Shown here: positions 9,967 through 19,717 of the stretch, piece after piece
How positions within the stretch are numbered: the stretch's first letter is position 1
How the letters are laid out: the number at the start of each line of letters is the position of its first letter
Assembly: GCA_001574975.1 (NCBI GenBank)
Contig: KQ965817.1
Coordinates: forward strand, 4,693-29,119
Reading direction: 5' to 3'
Length of the DNA stretch: 24,427 bases
From: Gonapodya prolifera JEL478
Taxonomy: Eukaryota > Monoblepharomycota > Monoblepharidomycetes > Monoblepharidales > Gonapodyaceae
The notes under the pieces: generated by a model
What the model was told of the DNA's origin: nothing
The model's input: only the letters and a program-made list of their open reading frames with translations
Databases searched by the model: none
Translations under genes and position numbers: made by a program

Positions 9967-11820
9967 TCACGCGTAGCTCTCCTTGGACACGTGAGCCTGT
10001 TATCGTTGGGAAATAGTATATCAATATTACTGAATGGGGAAACACCTTTCAAGCGTCGGAGTTGCTCACCTTTGTTTCGATTTTTCCGGTTTTGGAGTAC
10101 GCCTTGGAGAGGATCTCCCCACCTTCGCAGATGATGTTCTGGGGCTGTTGGGGCTGCTTGGCGTAGTATCTACCATGTCACGAAAACGAGAAAAGCAGAT
10201 CAATGAGACAGCCTTTGAACAAGGACAAATAGGTCAGGGCATTGTTTACCTGGTCAAAATGTCCTTGACACCGTTGGCGTATCGGGTCTGAGCGTCGAGC
10301 GTGGTCCCGGAAACGTGCGGGGTCATGGCGTGCCGGGGCCTGGACGGTGGTGATTGTGAAACGTGAATCCCATTGTTGCTTGAAGTAGAGGGGAACGCGT
10401 CGGGCGGCTCACATGATCCTCCACGGGTGGTATCGAGAGGCCGGCTGGGGGAACCAAACATCACCAGCGTAACCGGCAACGTGACCGCTGGTACGCCCAA
10501 GTGATATATGAGACGATGCAGTCATGGATAATCGGTAGACTGTAGACTTTGACATACCTTTCGACGGCATCCACCAATGCCTGCGTGTCGACGATAGCAC
10601 CGCGGGCGGTGTTGACGATGTAAACACCCTTCTTGCACTTGGCGAGGAGGTCCTTGTTGAAGAGGCCGCGGGTTTCTGGGGTCAGGGGCGCGTTGATTGT
10701 GATGATGTCGGATTTTGCGACAAGCTCCTCGAGAGAGACGTGACGGACGCCGACAGCATCCTCGAGTTCTGATCGTAATTGTGAAGAATTGACGCCAAGA
10801 ATTAGTGACACATTGGGTATGTGTTGTGAAGGAATGGTATATGGCTCGCACCTTTGGAGATGGGCTGGTAGTCGGAGTAAAGCAGTTCCTTGGGCTCGAA
10901 GGGCTGGAGGCGTTGGAGGACTCGGTACCCAATACGACCGCATCCAACAGTTCCGATGACCTGGCGCAGAGAAGGTTGATGATTGTCAATAGAACCAAAT
11001 AACTTGAAACAGAAAAGGAATTCACCTTGCCCTCAACGTCGAACGACGCCTTGGCGACATCGGCCACCTTCCATTCTCCCTTTTTGATCATTTCGTGGGC
11101 GGGAACAAAGTTTCGGACAAGGCACAAAATCTACACATCGGGTGGAACCGTCGTGGAATCAGTCACCACTTCCAAGAAACCTCATCATCAACCCGAAACT
11201 CACCGCCATCACGACGTGCTCGGCGACAGATGTGACGTTCGATCCAGTCACTTCATAGACCCCAATGTTCTTGGTGTTGGCCGCGTCGAGGTCGACGTGG
11301 TCCGATCCGACTCCGGCGGTGATACAGAGCTTCAGGTTCTTGGCCTTCGCGATCCGGTCTGCCGTCACGTAGCTGAAAGAGACCGAATCAAAATCAGCAC
11401 CTCGAGCTTATCATCACACACATCGGCCAATTCATTCACTCACCCAGGGTGGAAGGGAGTGGTGATGACAATGTGGGCGTCCTCGATGTGCTTCTCGAAT
11501 TCGCTGTTGGGCCCTTCCTTATCTGATGTGGCGACGACGGTGTGACCCTGCGACTCGAGCCATCCACGAAGACCGAGTGCGTTCTCCTTGCAGCCGAGAA
11601 GACGTTGCTCCTTGGCAGCCTCGCCTGCCTCGTACAAGACCTGACATTCATTTGCGATGGGTTGGTTACCTGATTGTGGGCGACTGCCGCAAACCCGGAG
11701 CAATAGTCTCACCATGAGGACTTTGTCCCGCGACACCGCTGATGCGGAGAACGCGCGTGCTCCCGTGAACGTGGATGGCGTGATGGCGCGGGAGGATTGG
11801 GTGAAGATGGTTCTCAGCAT
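9967..11820 (-). CDS. FDH1: NAD+-dependent formate dehydrogenase, mitochondrial
   Basis: Oxidises formate to CO2 with reduction of NAD+. Exons (minus): 11713-11820, 11444-11640, 11204-11372, 11026-11130, 10852-10960, 10558-10768, 10413-10487, 10250-10339, 10070-10169, 9967-9996, giving 397 residues. FDH signatures: TTPFHP (96-101), Asn147 in [18 protein letters not shown]-binding GCGRIG (199-204) with Asp223 at the end of the next strand (NAD rather than NADP), catalytic Arg285 in NTARGAI, Gln314 in VWFPQPA and His333 in MTPHVSGTT. The first ~32 residues ([16 protein letters not shown]..., then [10 protein letters not shown]) lack acidic residues and form a typical mitochondrial presequence. 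The last 9 residues (AHVSKESYA) come from a 30-nt final exon reached by a 73-nt intron. If that intron is kept, the protein ends six residues later at TGA 10049-10051. Confidence 0.94.
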
Positions 11821-12309
11821 TGGTGTGGGATTCAGACGACTAGTGGCAAAGAGTGCGGTTTGGGTGCGATTGTTAGGCTCTCAGCGCATCGAATCGGTGG
11901 AATTCCTTACATTTCAACACGGAACAATGGACAGAGAAATCGCGGTGGTTTTGGTGCCAAGTCAGTCGGGATTCTGCGGCCCGCAACCGTGTGGCACAGG
12001 GACCTGAGGGGTCAACTCGTCCGGTGTGTCCCTCACACGTGGGAATGACCATGGGATACTTTGAATTCGTCCTCTTTATGGGCTGGGAGTTATTCTTGCT
12101 ATACGGAAAGTTGGTGAATCATTTTTCATACATTCGTCAATTGTAACCATCAGCCTCGGTGCCTTCACCAGATCTACCATCTACAGGCGCAATTTCTGAC
12201 CCAGCTCCTCGCAAGCATCCCCCAAGCGTGACTCAAGCTAGGTGGTGGAACTCATTTGAGACTCCAATGAACCTCAATCAACGGCGCAAATGTTCTCACC
12301 TTATCAGTG
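11821..12309. promoter_or_regulatory. FDH upstream region
   Basis: About 490 bp between the FDH start and the stop of the crotonase remnant. It should hold the FDH promoter. No reading frame, and no recognisable element apart from mixed-composition DNA. Confidence 0.4.
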
Positions 12310-13361
12310 TCACCACCCCGCAGCCACAAAAGCGTCCATCGCGATTTTGGCTTCCTTAGTTGCCATAGTCTTCCGGAATGCATTCTGATCGAAAATGATA
12401 TCCGAAGCGATGTCAGTCCCCATATCAGCACGATTGACGGAAAGCTTGGTCGCTTGAATGGCTGGCACAGGGAACGATGCGATACGTCTGGCAAGCTTGT
12501 GAACAAACGGTCGAACTTGTTCAGGTGGAAGTGCCCTGTTGAGAATTCCCAAGAACGCCACACTTTGTGGACGTGTGGCTCAAAAATACCTGAACAAACG
12601 TTATTTCAGGGGCGTCAGACTCACCCATTTTTCCGCCGTCTCTGCGTCAATATCCATGCATCCGAGACGTATGCCGAAGCGATTATCACATCCATATGCA
12701 ATCTTAGCGCCGCCACCGCCAGCGCGACCCTCTTAAAGTTGTTTCAAAATGATGCCGCATCGAAAAGTACGAAAGTGATAAGTCACCAATACTAGCGATT
12801 GTAACCTTCCCCATCGACCGAAGAAGCTCAGAGGCCGGAGGTCCCAAGTCTTCCAAAGTCAATGCGGCGGACGGTCCAGGTCTTCCAGCCCACTGTGCAA
12901 GTGCTGTGACACTGTAGTGGGGCATGAAATAGCCCGGTATCTGGGGGAAAAGGTTGGTGTTTGAGTTTCGGGGTGAAACGATGAAAACTTTTCACAGCAG
13001 TCACGAAACACACATCGCTCTGAATCACAACCACCCTGATATCATCGTCGTTTTTCAGCATATTCGCCAGCTTGCGGACTTCGACCCAGTGTTCGGGTGA
13101 AAATGATGTTGATCGATGGAGCGTACACGGTGACTGGTGGCGAAGCTCAATTATACAACGATGAGACCCAATGAGAGATGGTGCGTGCTACGGACCTGTG
13201 GCGACGTGCTAAAGCGACATTGTGAAGAGGACCGGATCGGACCGAAAGAGCCGATAACTGTCAACAAGGGAAGAGGTCAGTCGACGAGAGGGGGTTGCAG
13301 ACGCACCTCGGGGACAGCGACGTCCATGAACTTTGATTCCATCGTACTTGGTCACGGTCAT
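12310..13361 (-). pseudogene. Crotonase (enoyl-CoA hydratase/isomerase) family gene, decayed
   Basis: Crotonases act on acyl-CoA thioesters, usually in beta-oxidation. The minus strand shows pieces in order: a possible start at 13361 (MTVTKYDGIKV); SPEHWVEVRKLANMLKND followed by IRVVVIQSD (about 13095-13015); an exon from 12942 (IPGYFMPHYSVTALAQW to ASELLRSMGK); GRAGGGGAKIAYGCDNRFG with CMDIDAETAEKW; and a C-terminal block ILNRALPPEQVRPFVHKLAR then IASFPVPAIQATK, ending at 12310. Damage: a TTTT run at 13100-13103 separates SINII from SPEHW by one base; about 30 residues normally found between the GGG/CD-R block and the DIDAETAE block are missing; and the penultimate exon cannot be joined in frame to the last one. 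Introns with normal consensus remain. A functional product from unusual splicing is not excluded but is unlikely. Confidence 0.7.
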
Positions 13362-13480
13362 TCTTTGGATAGGAATTGGGATGTTTCGTACTGGATAATT
13401 TCGATTTCACGATAGTTACACTGCTCCGTCAATTCTGGAATCTGATTTAAAGAAGCACAGGTATTCCCTCCCCTGCAGTG

Positions 13481-15460
13481 CTACTCAATATTTTCACGTG
13501 CCTCGGCTTCCGAGCTCGATTCTTTTTCGATCTCTAAAGAGAGTGTCACTCTCGGCCTCTCCTCCCTGAGATAAACGAAGAACAAGAACGTAGGAATAAG
13601 CATCGCAACCAACAGAGCGAGCACAGCGGTAAGTGCCAAGAACGAGGATGCCTGATGCACGGTGCCTGCGACAACTGGACCGAGAAGCTATCCCGCAGAG
13701 AATGAAAGACTAAAGATTCCGCAGATTTTGCCAATGGCTCTTGATGGGACGAGAAAGACAAATTCAGAGCTGTGTGGTTTGAGATCTTGGTTAGAACGTT
13801 CTGCGAAACTCGAAAACTATTGGACTGTTGCTCTGATGAGCTCAGACGAGGGGTGCTTGCAATGAAAGAACCAGAATTCAATCAAAAATCCGACAAGTGC
13901 CAGCTTGAGTACAAAACAAGAGCGTGTCGCTGAGCTTGCGAAGCTTCGAATCGCACCAGTGGCAGAGTCTTTATGACAGACAGGAATGGAAGCAAGACGA
14001 CTGAAACGACGAGGCACGGAATCAGGACTTTTGCCGATCCATTTTTGTCACTTAAGACGCCAGCGATGGGACCAGAGAATAATCCACCGGCGATCTGCAT
14101 GTAAGGGATTTTCACGCACGTCATAGATCAGAGCCAATATTTGCAATTTATATCACTCCGAGATCGATGCTTTCCCAAACATATAGAAGAATCACATCCA
14201 CTCACTATAACAAGATAGACCAACCGCACTGTGGTACTGTCTGATCCGAACTCCTTCTGCATGTAAATCGGGAGAGTGGGTTCGAGCCCGATCTGGACCA
14301 CTGCTGTCGCTGCAGCAAATAGGCTCAACACTATGACTACAGGATCGCGAACAATGTCGTAGTATGTTGGGTTGTCCGTGAGGAGAACGTGCCACCGCAT
14401 GTTGTCGAACAAAAACTTCTTGTTCGTTGTTTTGATGCTATGATCCGCTGAGGTCAGAGGTGTATGGGGAGTCGGTTCCTGATCGTCCATCTTGGGTGCC
14501 AGTGCGGTGGTTTTCGAGTCTTCAGCGGCATTCTTTTCAAGGCCGGCGTTTCCGTTCGCTGATGTGGTGTGACCTTCGCGAACGAGCAACCTCGCAACCA
14601 TGTCGCACATAATAACCCCGCGGTAACGATGAAAGGCGTCCAGTAGCCCCTGTGCTGGTAGAGCGCACCACCAATTGGTAAGCCGGCGAGGCTACCTGTT
14701 ATATTCAATGTCACAAGAGTGCGACACCGAATGACGAAGACCAATGAGATTTCATAGACCGTGTGTTATGAACAACATTCGCAAATTCAACACGCACCGG
14801 TCAAAAAGCCACTCTAAGCGATTCCATAAGCTCTACCAAGCTGGTCTTCGGGATAAACGCTTCCGAGCGGCGCAAATCCAAGAGCTACTTGCAGCATTCG
14901 AGCGATGATGACCATTGCGAGGTTCGTCAACACAGCAAATATGACTTTGGAAAGAGGGGTGTTTCGGAAGTCACGTTTAATAGGAAGACCTTGTGCAAAA
15001 TCGTCATTTGTCACTCACTGACTGCAACCATTCCGGCGAGCAAGCCCCAGACCTAAATTGAACTCAGACTTGACAGCGCTTCACCCAATACCATACGAAA
15101 TTGTCTACGTACTATTGGCCACTTGCGATTCTCGAGTCTGTCAGACAGCCAACCAAAGAAAATGGAGAAAACTATCTGTGAAGCGCCGAAGGATCCGAGA
15201 AGACCACCCAACAGGGCAGAATTTTCCTGGGAGTCCTCTTTGCTGCCAGTTTCTAGTCGCGAAAAGATGAACGGGAGGATAGGGATGGCAACTTGATCGA
15301 ACGGAGGGAGTGGGTAAACATCATTCGTTGGCGGTCATAAAATGAGAGCAGAAAGATCACCTGAATAGCTGAGTACATCTGCGAATAGTCCAAAGGTCAC
15401 GACAAAGAGAGAGTACTCCTTCGACGCGAAGAATCCGGATGGATACATGGTATCCCTGAT
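13481..15460 (-). pseudogene. DHA1-type MFS transporter gene, decayed
   Basis: Major facilitator transporter of the drug/vesicular-amine-antiporter type. In order on the minus strand: first helix (SKEYSLFVVTFGLFADVLSY) joined by an intron to VAIPILPFIF; the loop 2-3 signature GWLSDRLENRKW (about 15140); ARMLQVALGFAPLG and PEDQLGRAYGIA; LPIGGALYQHRGYWTPFIV; a cytoplasmic loop and NPTYYDIVRDPVVIVLSLFA; LEPTLPIYMQKEFG; GPIAGVLSDKNGSAKVLIP; RAIGKICGIFSLSFSAG; LLGPVVAGTV and a charged tail ending at TAG 13481-13483. Lesions: in-frame TAG at 14814-14816 (GIA/SGFLTG), in-frame TAG at 13688-13690 (FSAG/LLGP), a frameshift near 14605-14625 (FIVTAG to DMVARLLV) and another near 13920-13990. The N-terminal start is unclear. 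Exon-intron structure and family pattern are otherwise well kept, suggesting recent loss. Confidence 0.78.
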
Positions 15461-15869
15461 TAACGCGATATCCAAGCATAAGACGGTTGAGAGGAGACGG
15501 CCGGATCCGTGAAAGTTGTCCACCCACCGCAGGAACGGACGACGTGGAGGGTGGAGCGTTGGTTTTCAAGGCAACGGATACTGTTGGCGTCGATAGGTAC
15601 ATCCCTTACTTTGCATACACCTGCGCGATAAATATACACGTCCGGATTTACTTTTGGGGAAGAACTCGACAACCAAAACACGTCGCTTGCAAATAGCTTG
15701 CAAGTGTGTAGCAATAATTCTTTGAAGCAATGCAGGATTTGCGTTGGGTGAAACCGTAGGAGAGTTGTTGATTCCAGTACCCTCCTCTCATATTATGCCT
15801 GCAAAATGTAGACTAAAACATACAATCCTCCCACTCCAACCCAGATCCCCGCGCTACGCACAGAGGTGT
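15461..15869. other. Spacer between MFS remnant and aconitase
   Basis: About 400 bp without a supported gene. It should contain the aconitase 3' UTR next to its stop at 15870. The apparent frames here are antisense shadows. Confidence 0.4.
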
Positions 15870-18800
15870 CTATTGCTTTCCAGCAGCAGCAAGCTCCCTC
15901 ATACGGTTAAGAGCGCTACCGGCTTTGAACCACTCAATCTGTCCCTCGTTGAAGGTGTGGTTCACGGTGATCTCCTCAGCGGAGCCGTCCTTGTGCCTAA
16001 TGTTGAGTTTCAGGGGTACGCCAGGGGTGAAGGTGGTAAGACCAACGATGTCGATCTTGTCGTCTGGACGGATCTTCTCGTAGTCCTTGGGGTTAGCGAA
16101 GGTGAGGGGGAGGACTCCCTGCTTCTTAAGGTTTGTCTCTGGGTGTGATAAGCGAGGGAGGGTAAGAATCACTTCTTTCAGGCAAGCACCTCAAACCGTA
16201 ACTCACCGTGGATGCGGGCGAAGGACTTGACCAAGACAGCAAAGCCACCAAGGTGCCTCACTTCGAGAGCAGCGTGTTCACGGGAAGAACCCTCTCCGTA
16301 GTTCTCGTCACCGACAACAATCCAGGGTTGGCCCTTGGCCTGGTAGTCGCGCGCAACTTTGGGGACCGGCTCGAACTCGCCGTTGTACATGTTCCGGATG
16401 GAGTTGGCCTTCTCGTTCTCAATGTTGATGGCACCAATGAGCATGTTGTTGGAGATGTTGTCAAGGTGTCCACGGAACTTCAACCAAGGACCGGCAGCAC
16501 TGAAAGATATGAAAGATGAGAAATTCGAGCGCGTCTCCACAGAGTGCAGCAAGCAAAGTACACTCACGAGATGTGGTCGGTGGTGCATTTACCTTTAACC
16601 TTGATCAGAACAGCGAGATCCTTGGGGTCCTTTCCGTCCCAGGTCTTGAACGGCTCGAGAAGCTGAAGACGGTTGCTCTTGGGGTCAACCGAAACCTGGA
16701 CCTTGGACCTGTCGGCGGGGGGAGCCTGGTAGGTGTCCACACCCGGGTCGTATCCACGGGGAGGGAGCTCGTTGCCGAACGGAGCGGCGAACTTGAAGTC
16801 TTTGCCGTCTGGGGTCTTGAGCGTGTCCGTGGCGGGGTTGAAGGTGAGGTCTCCGGCGAACACGAGGGCGGTCACAAGCTCGGGGGACGCGACGAACGCG
16901 TGGGTGGCGGGGTTACCATCGTTACGAGCAGTGAAGTTGCGGTTGTACGAGGTGATGATGGAGTTCTTGGTGCCCTTGGGGACGTCCTGGCGATCCCATT
17001 GACCGATGCAAGGACCGCAGGCGTTAGCTGTTGGAATCGTCAAAAAAGTGTTAGAGGAGTTCAATTTCGTATCCGATGGAGGTCTACGTACCAAGAACGA
17101 CTCCACCAGCCTTCTCGAAGACTTCCATCTGACCGCTGTAATGGAATGTCATGAGAAACCGTCCAGCCATTACCGAGCATGCGTTTACTCACTCCCTCTC
17201 AATGGTGGCACGGATCTGCTCCGATCCGGGCGTGATGGTGAAGCCAGCCTTCGCCTTCAATCCAGCAGCCATGGCCTGCTCGGCCAAGCTGGCGGAACGG
17301 GCCATGTCCTCGTACGAGGAGTTGGTGCATGACCCGATGAGGCCGACCTTGAGCTCGGCGGGCCATCCGTTCTCCTTGGCGGTGGCGGCGAACTTGGACA
17401 GAGGGGTGGCGAGGTCGGGGGTGAAGGGGCCGTTGATGTGGGGCTCGAGAGTGGATAAGTCGATCTCGATGATCTGGTCGTAGCTATCGAGCCACAGTTC
17501 AATTGTCCGTCGTACAAGTGAATACGGCAATACTCACATGGCGCCCTCGTCAGCCCTCAAATTGTGCGACCACGATTCGGCAAGTCCTCCGATGGCGCTG
17601 CGGTTCGTCGCGGCGAGGTAGTCCTTCATACGTCCGTTGAAGGGGAACAAGGAAGTGGTGGCTCCGATTTCGGCACCCATGTTGCACACAGTGGCCATGC
17701 CCGTGCAGGAGAGAGAGTCCACACCGGGTCCGAAGTACTCTACGATGGCACCAGTACCACCCTTGACGGTGAGGATTCCGGCAACCTTCAGGATGACGTC
17801 TGGGGATAATGTCGGTGTTATAACACTTCCGACCCCGATCGCCCACCAAAATCGCTCCAAACTCACCCTTGGCGGAAGTCCAGCCCGAGAGCTGTCCAGT
17901 GAGCTTGACACCGATGACCTTGGGGCACTTGAGCTCCCAGGGCAATCCCGCCATAACGTCTACAGCGTCGGCACCACCGACACCAACGGCGACCATTCCG
18001 AGACCTCCAGCGTTTGGGGTGTGCGAGTCGGTTCCGATCATCATTCCACCGGGGAAAGCGTAGTTCTCAAGGACGATCTGGTGGATGATACCAGACCCGG
18101 GCTTCCAGAAGCCGATGCCGTACTTGGCAGTGGAGGTGGCCAAGAAGTCGTACACTTCACGGTTGATGTCGTTGGCGCGGGCCAAGTCGGCGACACCGCC
18201 CTTCTGGGCCTCGATCAAGTGGTCGCAGTGGACAGTGGAGGGAACAGCGACGGTGGGAAGACCGGCGGACATGAACTGGAGGATGGCCATCTACGTACGG
18301 AAACAAGATTATTGTTAATTGGGATTCCCCGCGGAAGCCGTTTTAACCGTACCTGGGCGGTAGCATCCTGGCAAGCAACACGATCAGGGCGGAGCTTGAG
18401 GTAAGACACGCCGCGCTCAATGTCCTGGTTGACGGGGTCGTCCAAGTGGCCGTAGACAATCTTTTCAGCCAAGGTAAGGGGCTTCTGGAGCCTGTTGGGA
18501 GGGTCAAGTCGGTCAATATGAGGAAAGAATGATTAATAGGTATTTGGTTCCCCGGGTTCACAAAGGCCCAGATTCGGGGGATTTGGGCCAGAACGCCTCA
18601 GGTCCGTCTCTCAATTATTGATCGAAGTCGTTAAAATGTTCCTTCGCTCGTCTCTGCCTCATTCTTTCGGAAATCTCACCTGTCCCTCACAACCTTCAAG
18701 TTGGCCTCCATCTTAGAGTAGTTGATGTATTTGTCACTATCAAACGCCGACAGAGCGACCTTGGCGTCCTTTGCGACGGTCGCCATGGGGCGGAAAGAGG

Positions 18801-19203
18801 TTTTGCCCTGGGTGGGGATGGAAAAACAAAACGGGTCAAGGAGATGCGAGGGAGAACGGCACCAATTTCGAGCGATGGCGAGCGGGACAATGGTAGCCCA
18901 TCATCGAGCAGTCGTTCGAGTGACCAGCAAACACCAGCGGTTGTCTCCCGCAAGGTCCTAAGCGGCAACGGCATTCGAACGCTGCCCTCATCCCAATCGC
19001 TGTCAGGTGACATTTCCCCACGAAGACCAACACAAAGCACCTACAAGAAGCATCGGCAGCGGTGTGCCTTCTGCGCGAGCGTCCATTCCCACCGGGTGAA
19101 AAAACACCCCCCCACACGACATGCCAAACATGTCCCTGGTTGCGCCGTTTCATACTCAACTCACCTTCACAAGGGCCCTCGACAATGAGGAACGAAGCAG
19201 CAT
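15870..19203 (-). CDS. ACO1: Aconitate hydratase (aconitase), mitochondrial
   Basis: [4Fe-4S] TCA-cycle enzyme that isomerises citrate to isocitrate. Exons (minus): 19165-19203, 18680-18807, 18353-18491, 17867-18290, 17538-17799, 17193-17483, 17092-17135, 16568-17027, 16207-16499, 15870-16138, giving 782 residues in one frame, the normal length. Cluster ligands are Cys383 (GSCTNSS), Cys446 and Cys449 ([11 protein letters not shown]). The active-site block [12 protein letters not shown] gives Ser667 and Arg669, and [12 protein letters not shown] is intact. Exon 1 encodes [13 protein letters not shown], a classic mitochondrial presequence, and is separated by a 357-nt intron. Exon 2 has its own ATG (MATVAKD) that could start a shorter form lacking the presequence. 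The usual EPRHLGG reads EVRHLGG here. The gene is transcribed divergently from the gene at 19718. Confidence 0.95.
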
Positions 19204-19717
19204 CGCTGGTATGTAGCGTGTGGGATGTCACGTGGACGATGTGTCGCGGATGAAAACGGAAGAAAAACCGGGGTGCACGATGCCCAACGGGAACGATGCA
19301 GCGCGGGGAGGATGGGAGCGTCACTCGAACGGGGGAAGGATGTCCGAGAGGCGAGTCCGAAGCGATGAGAGACCTTCGGGTGCAAAACGGTGCCACTGCG
19401 TCACGGGCAGGGTCGGATTGAAAAAAGTGGACCGGGCAAAGACCGAGGCGGGGGAACAAAAGTCCGCGAGTACAACGTATCAAAGGACGTGGATTTCAGT
19501 TTCACTTTCAACTCTAATTGTTTAGTGGATATGTGTAGAAGTTTAAAAAAACATTTGGGCCACAAGGGGGTGCGCGTCCATTATGAGCAGCGAAAGTACG
19601 TCTGAGAAATCCAAGAGTAAATTATTCTTGATAATTGTAGTTGTGGTTCGTGTGGTGTTGACATGCCGGTGAGTGAGCGGCGCCAACCTTGCCGACTTTG
19701 ACCGCAACTCATGAATC
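19204..19717. promoter_or_regulatory. Divergent promoter region, aconitase / HCCA-isomerase-like gene
   Basis: 514 bp between two start codons pointing away from each other. It holds no supported gene and probably serves both transcription units. The half near aconitase is GC-rich; around 19500-19650 it becomes AT-rich (for example gagtaaattattcttgataattg). No individual factor site is assigned. Confidence 0.5.

Noticed and set aside
13688-14816. TAG decoded as an amino acid (for example Leu) in the MFS gene, since both in-frame stops are TAG
   Set aside because: MDH, hydroxylase B and aconitase all end at TAG exactly where their families end, and the MFS gene also has frameshifts. Decay explains it better than recoding.
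15744-18404. Long plus-strand open frames (up to 255 codons) across the aconitase region
   Set aside because: They are antisense shadows of GC-biased aconitase exons, cross its introns without splice logic and show no family resemblance.
18836-19483. 215-codon minus-strand frame upstream of aconitase
   Set aside because: It lies in the intron 1 / promoter zone of aconitase. Only the short [13 protein letters not shown] exon, in another frame, fits, and the rest has no protein-like conservation.
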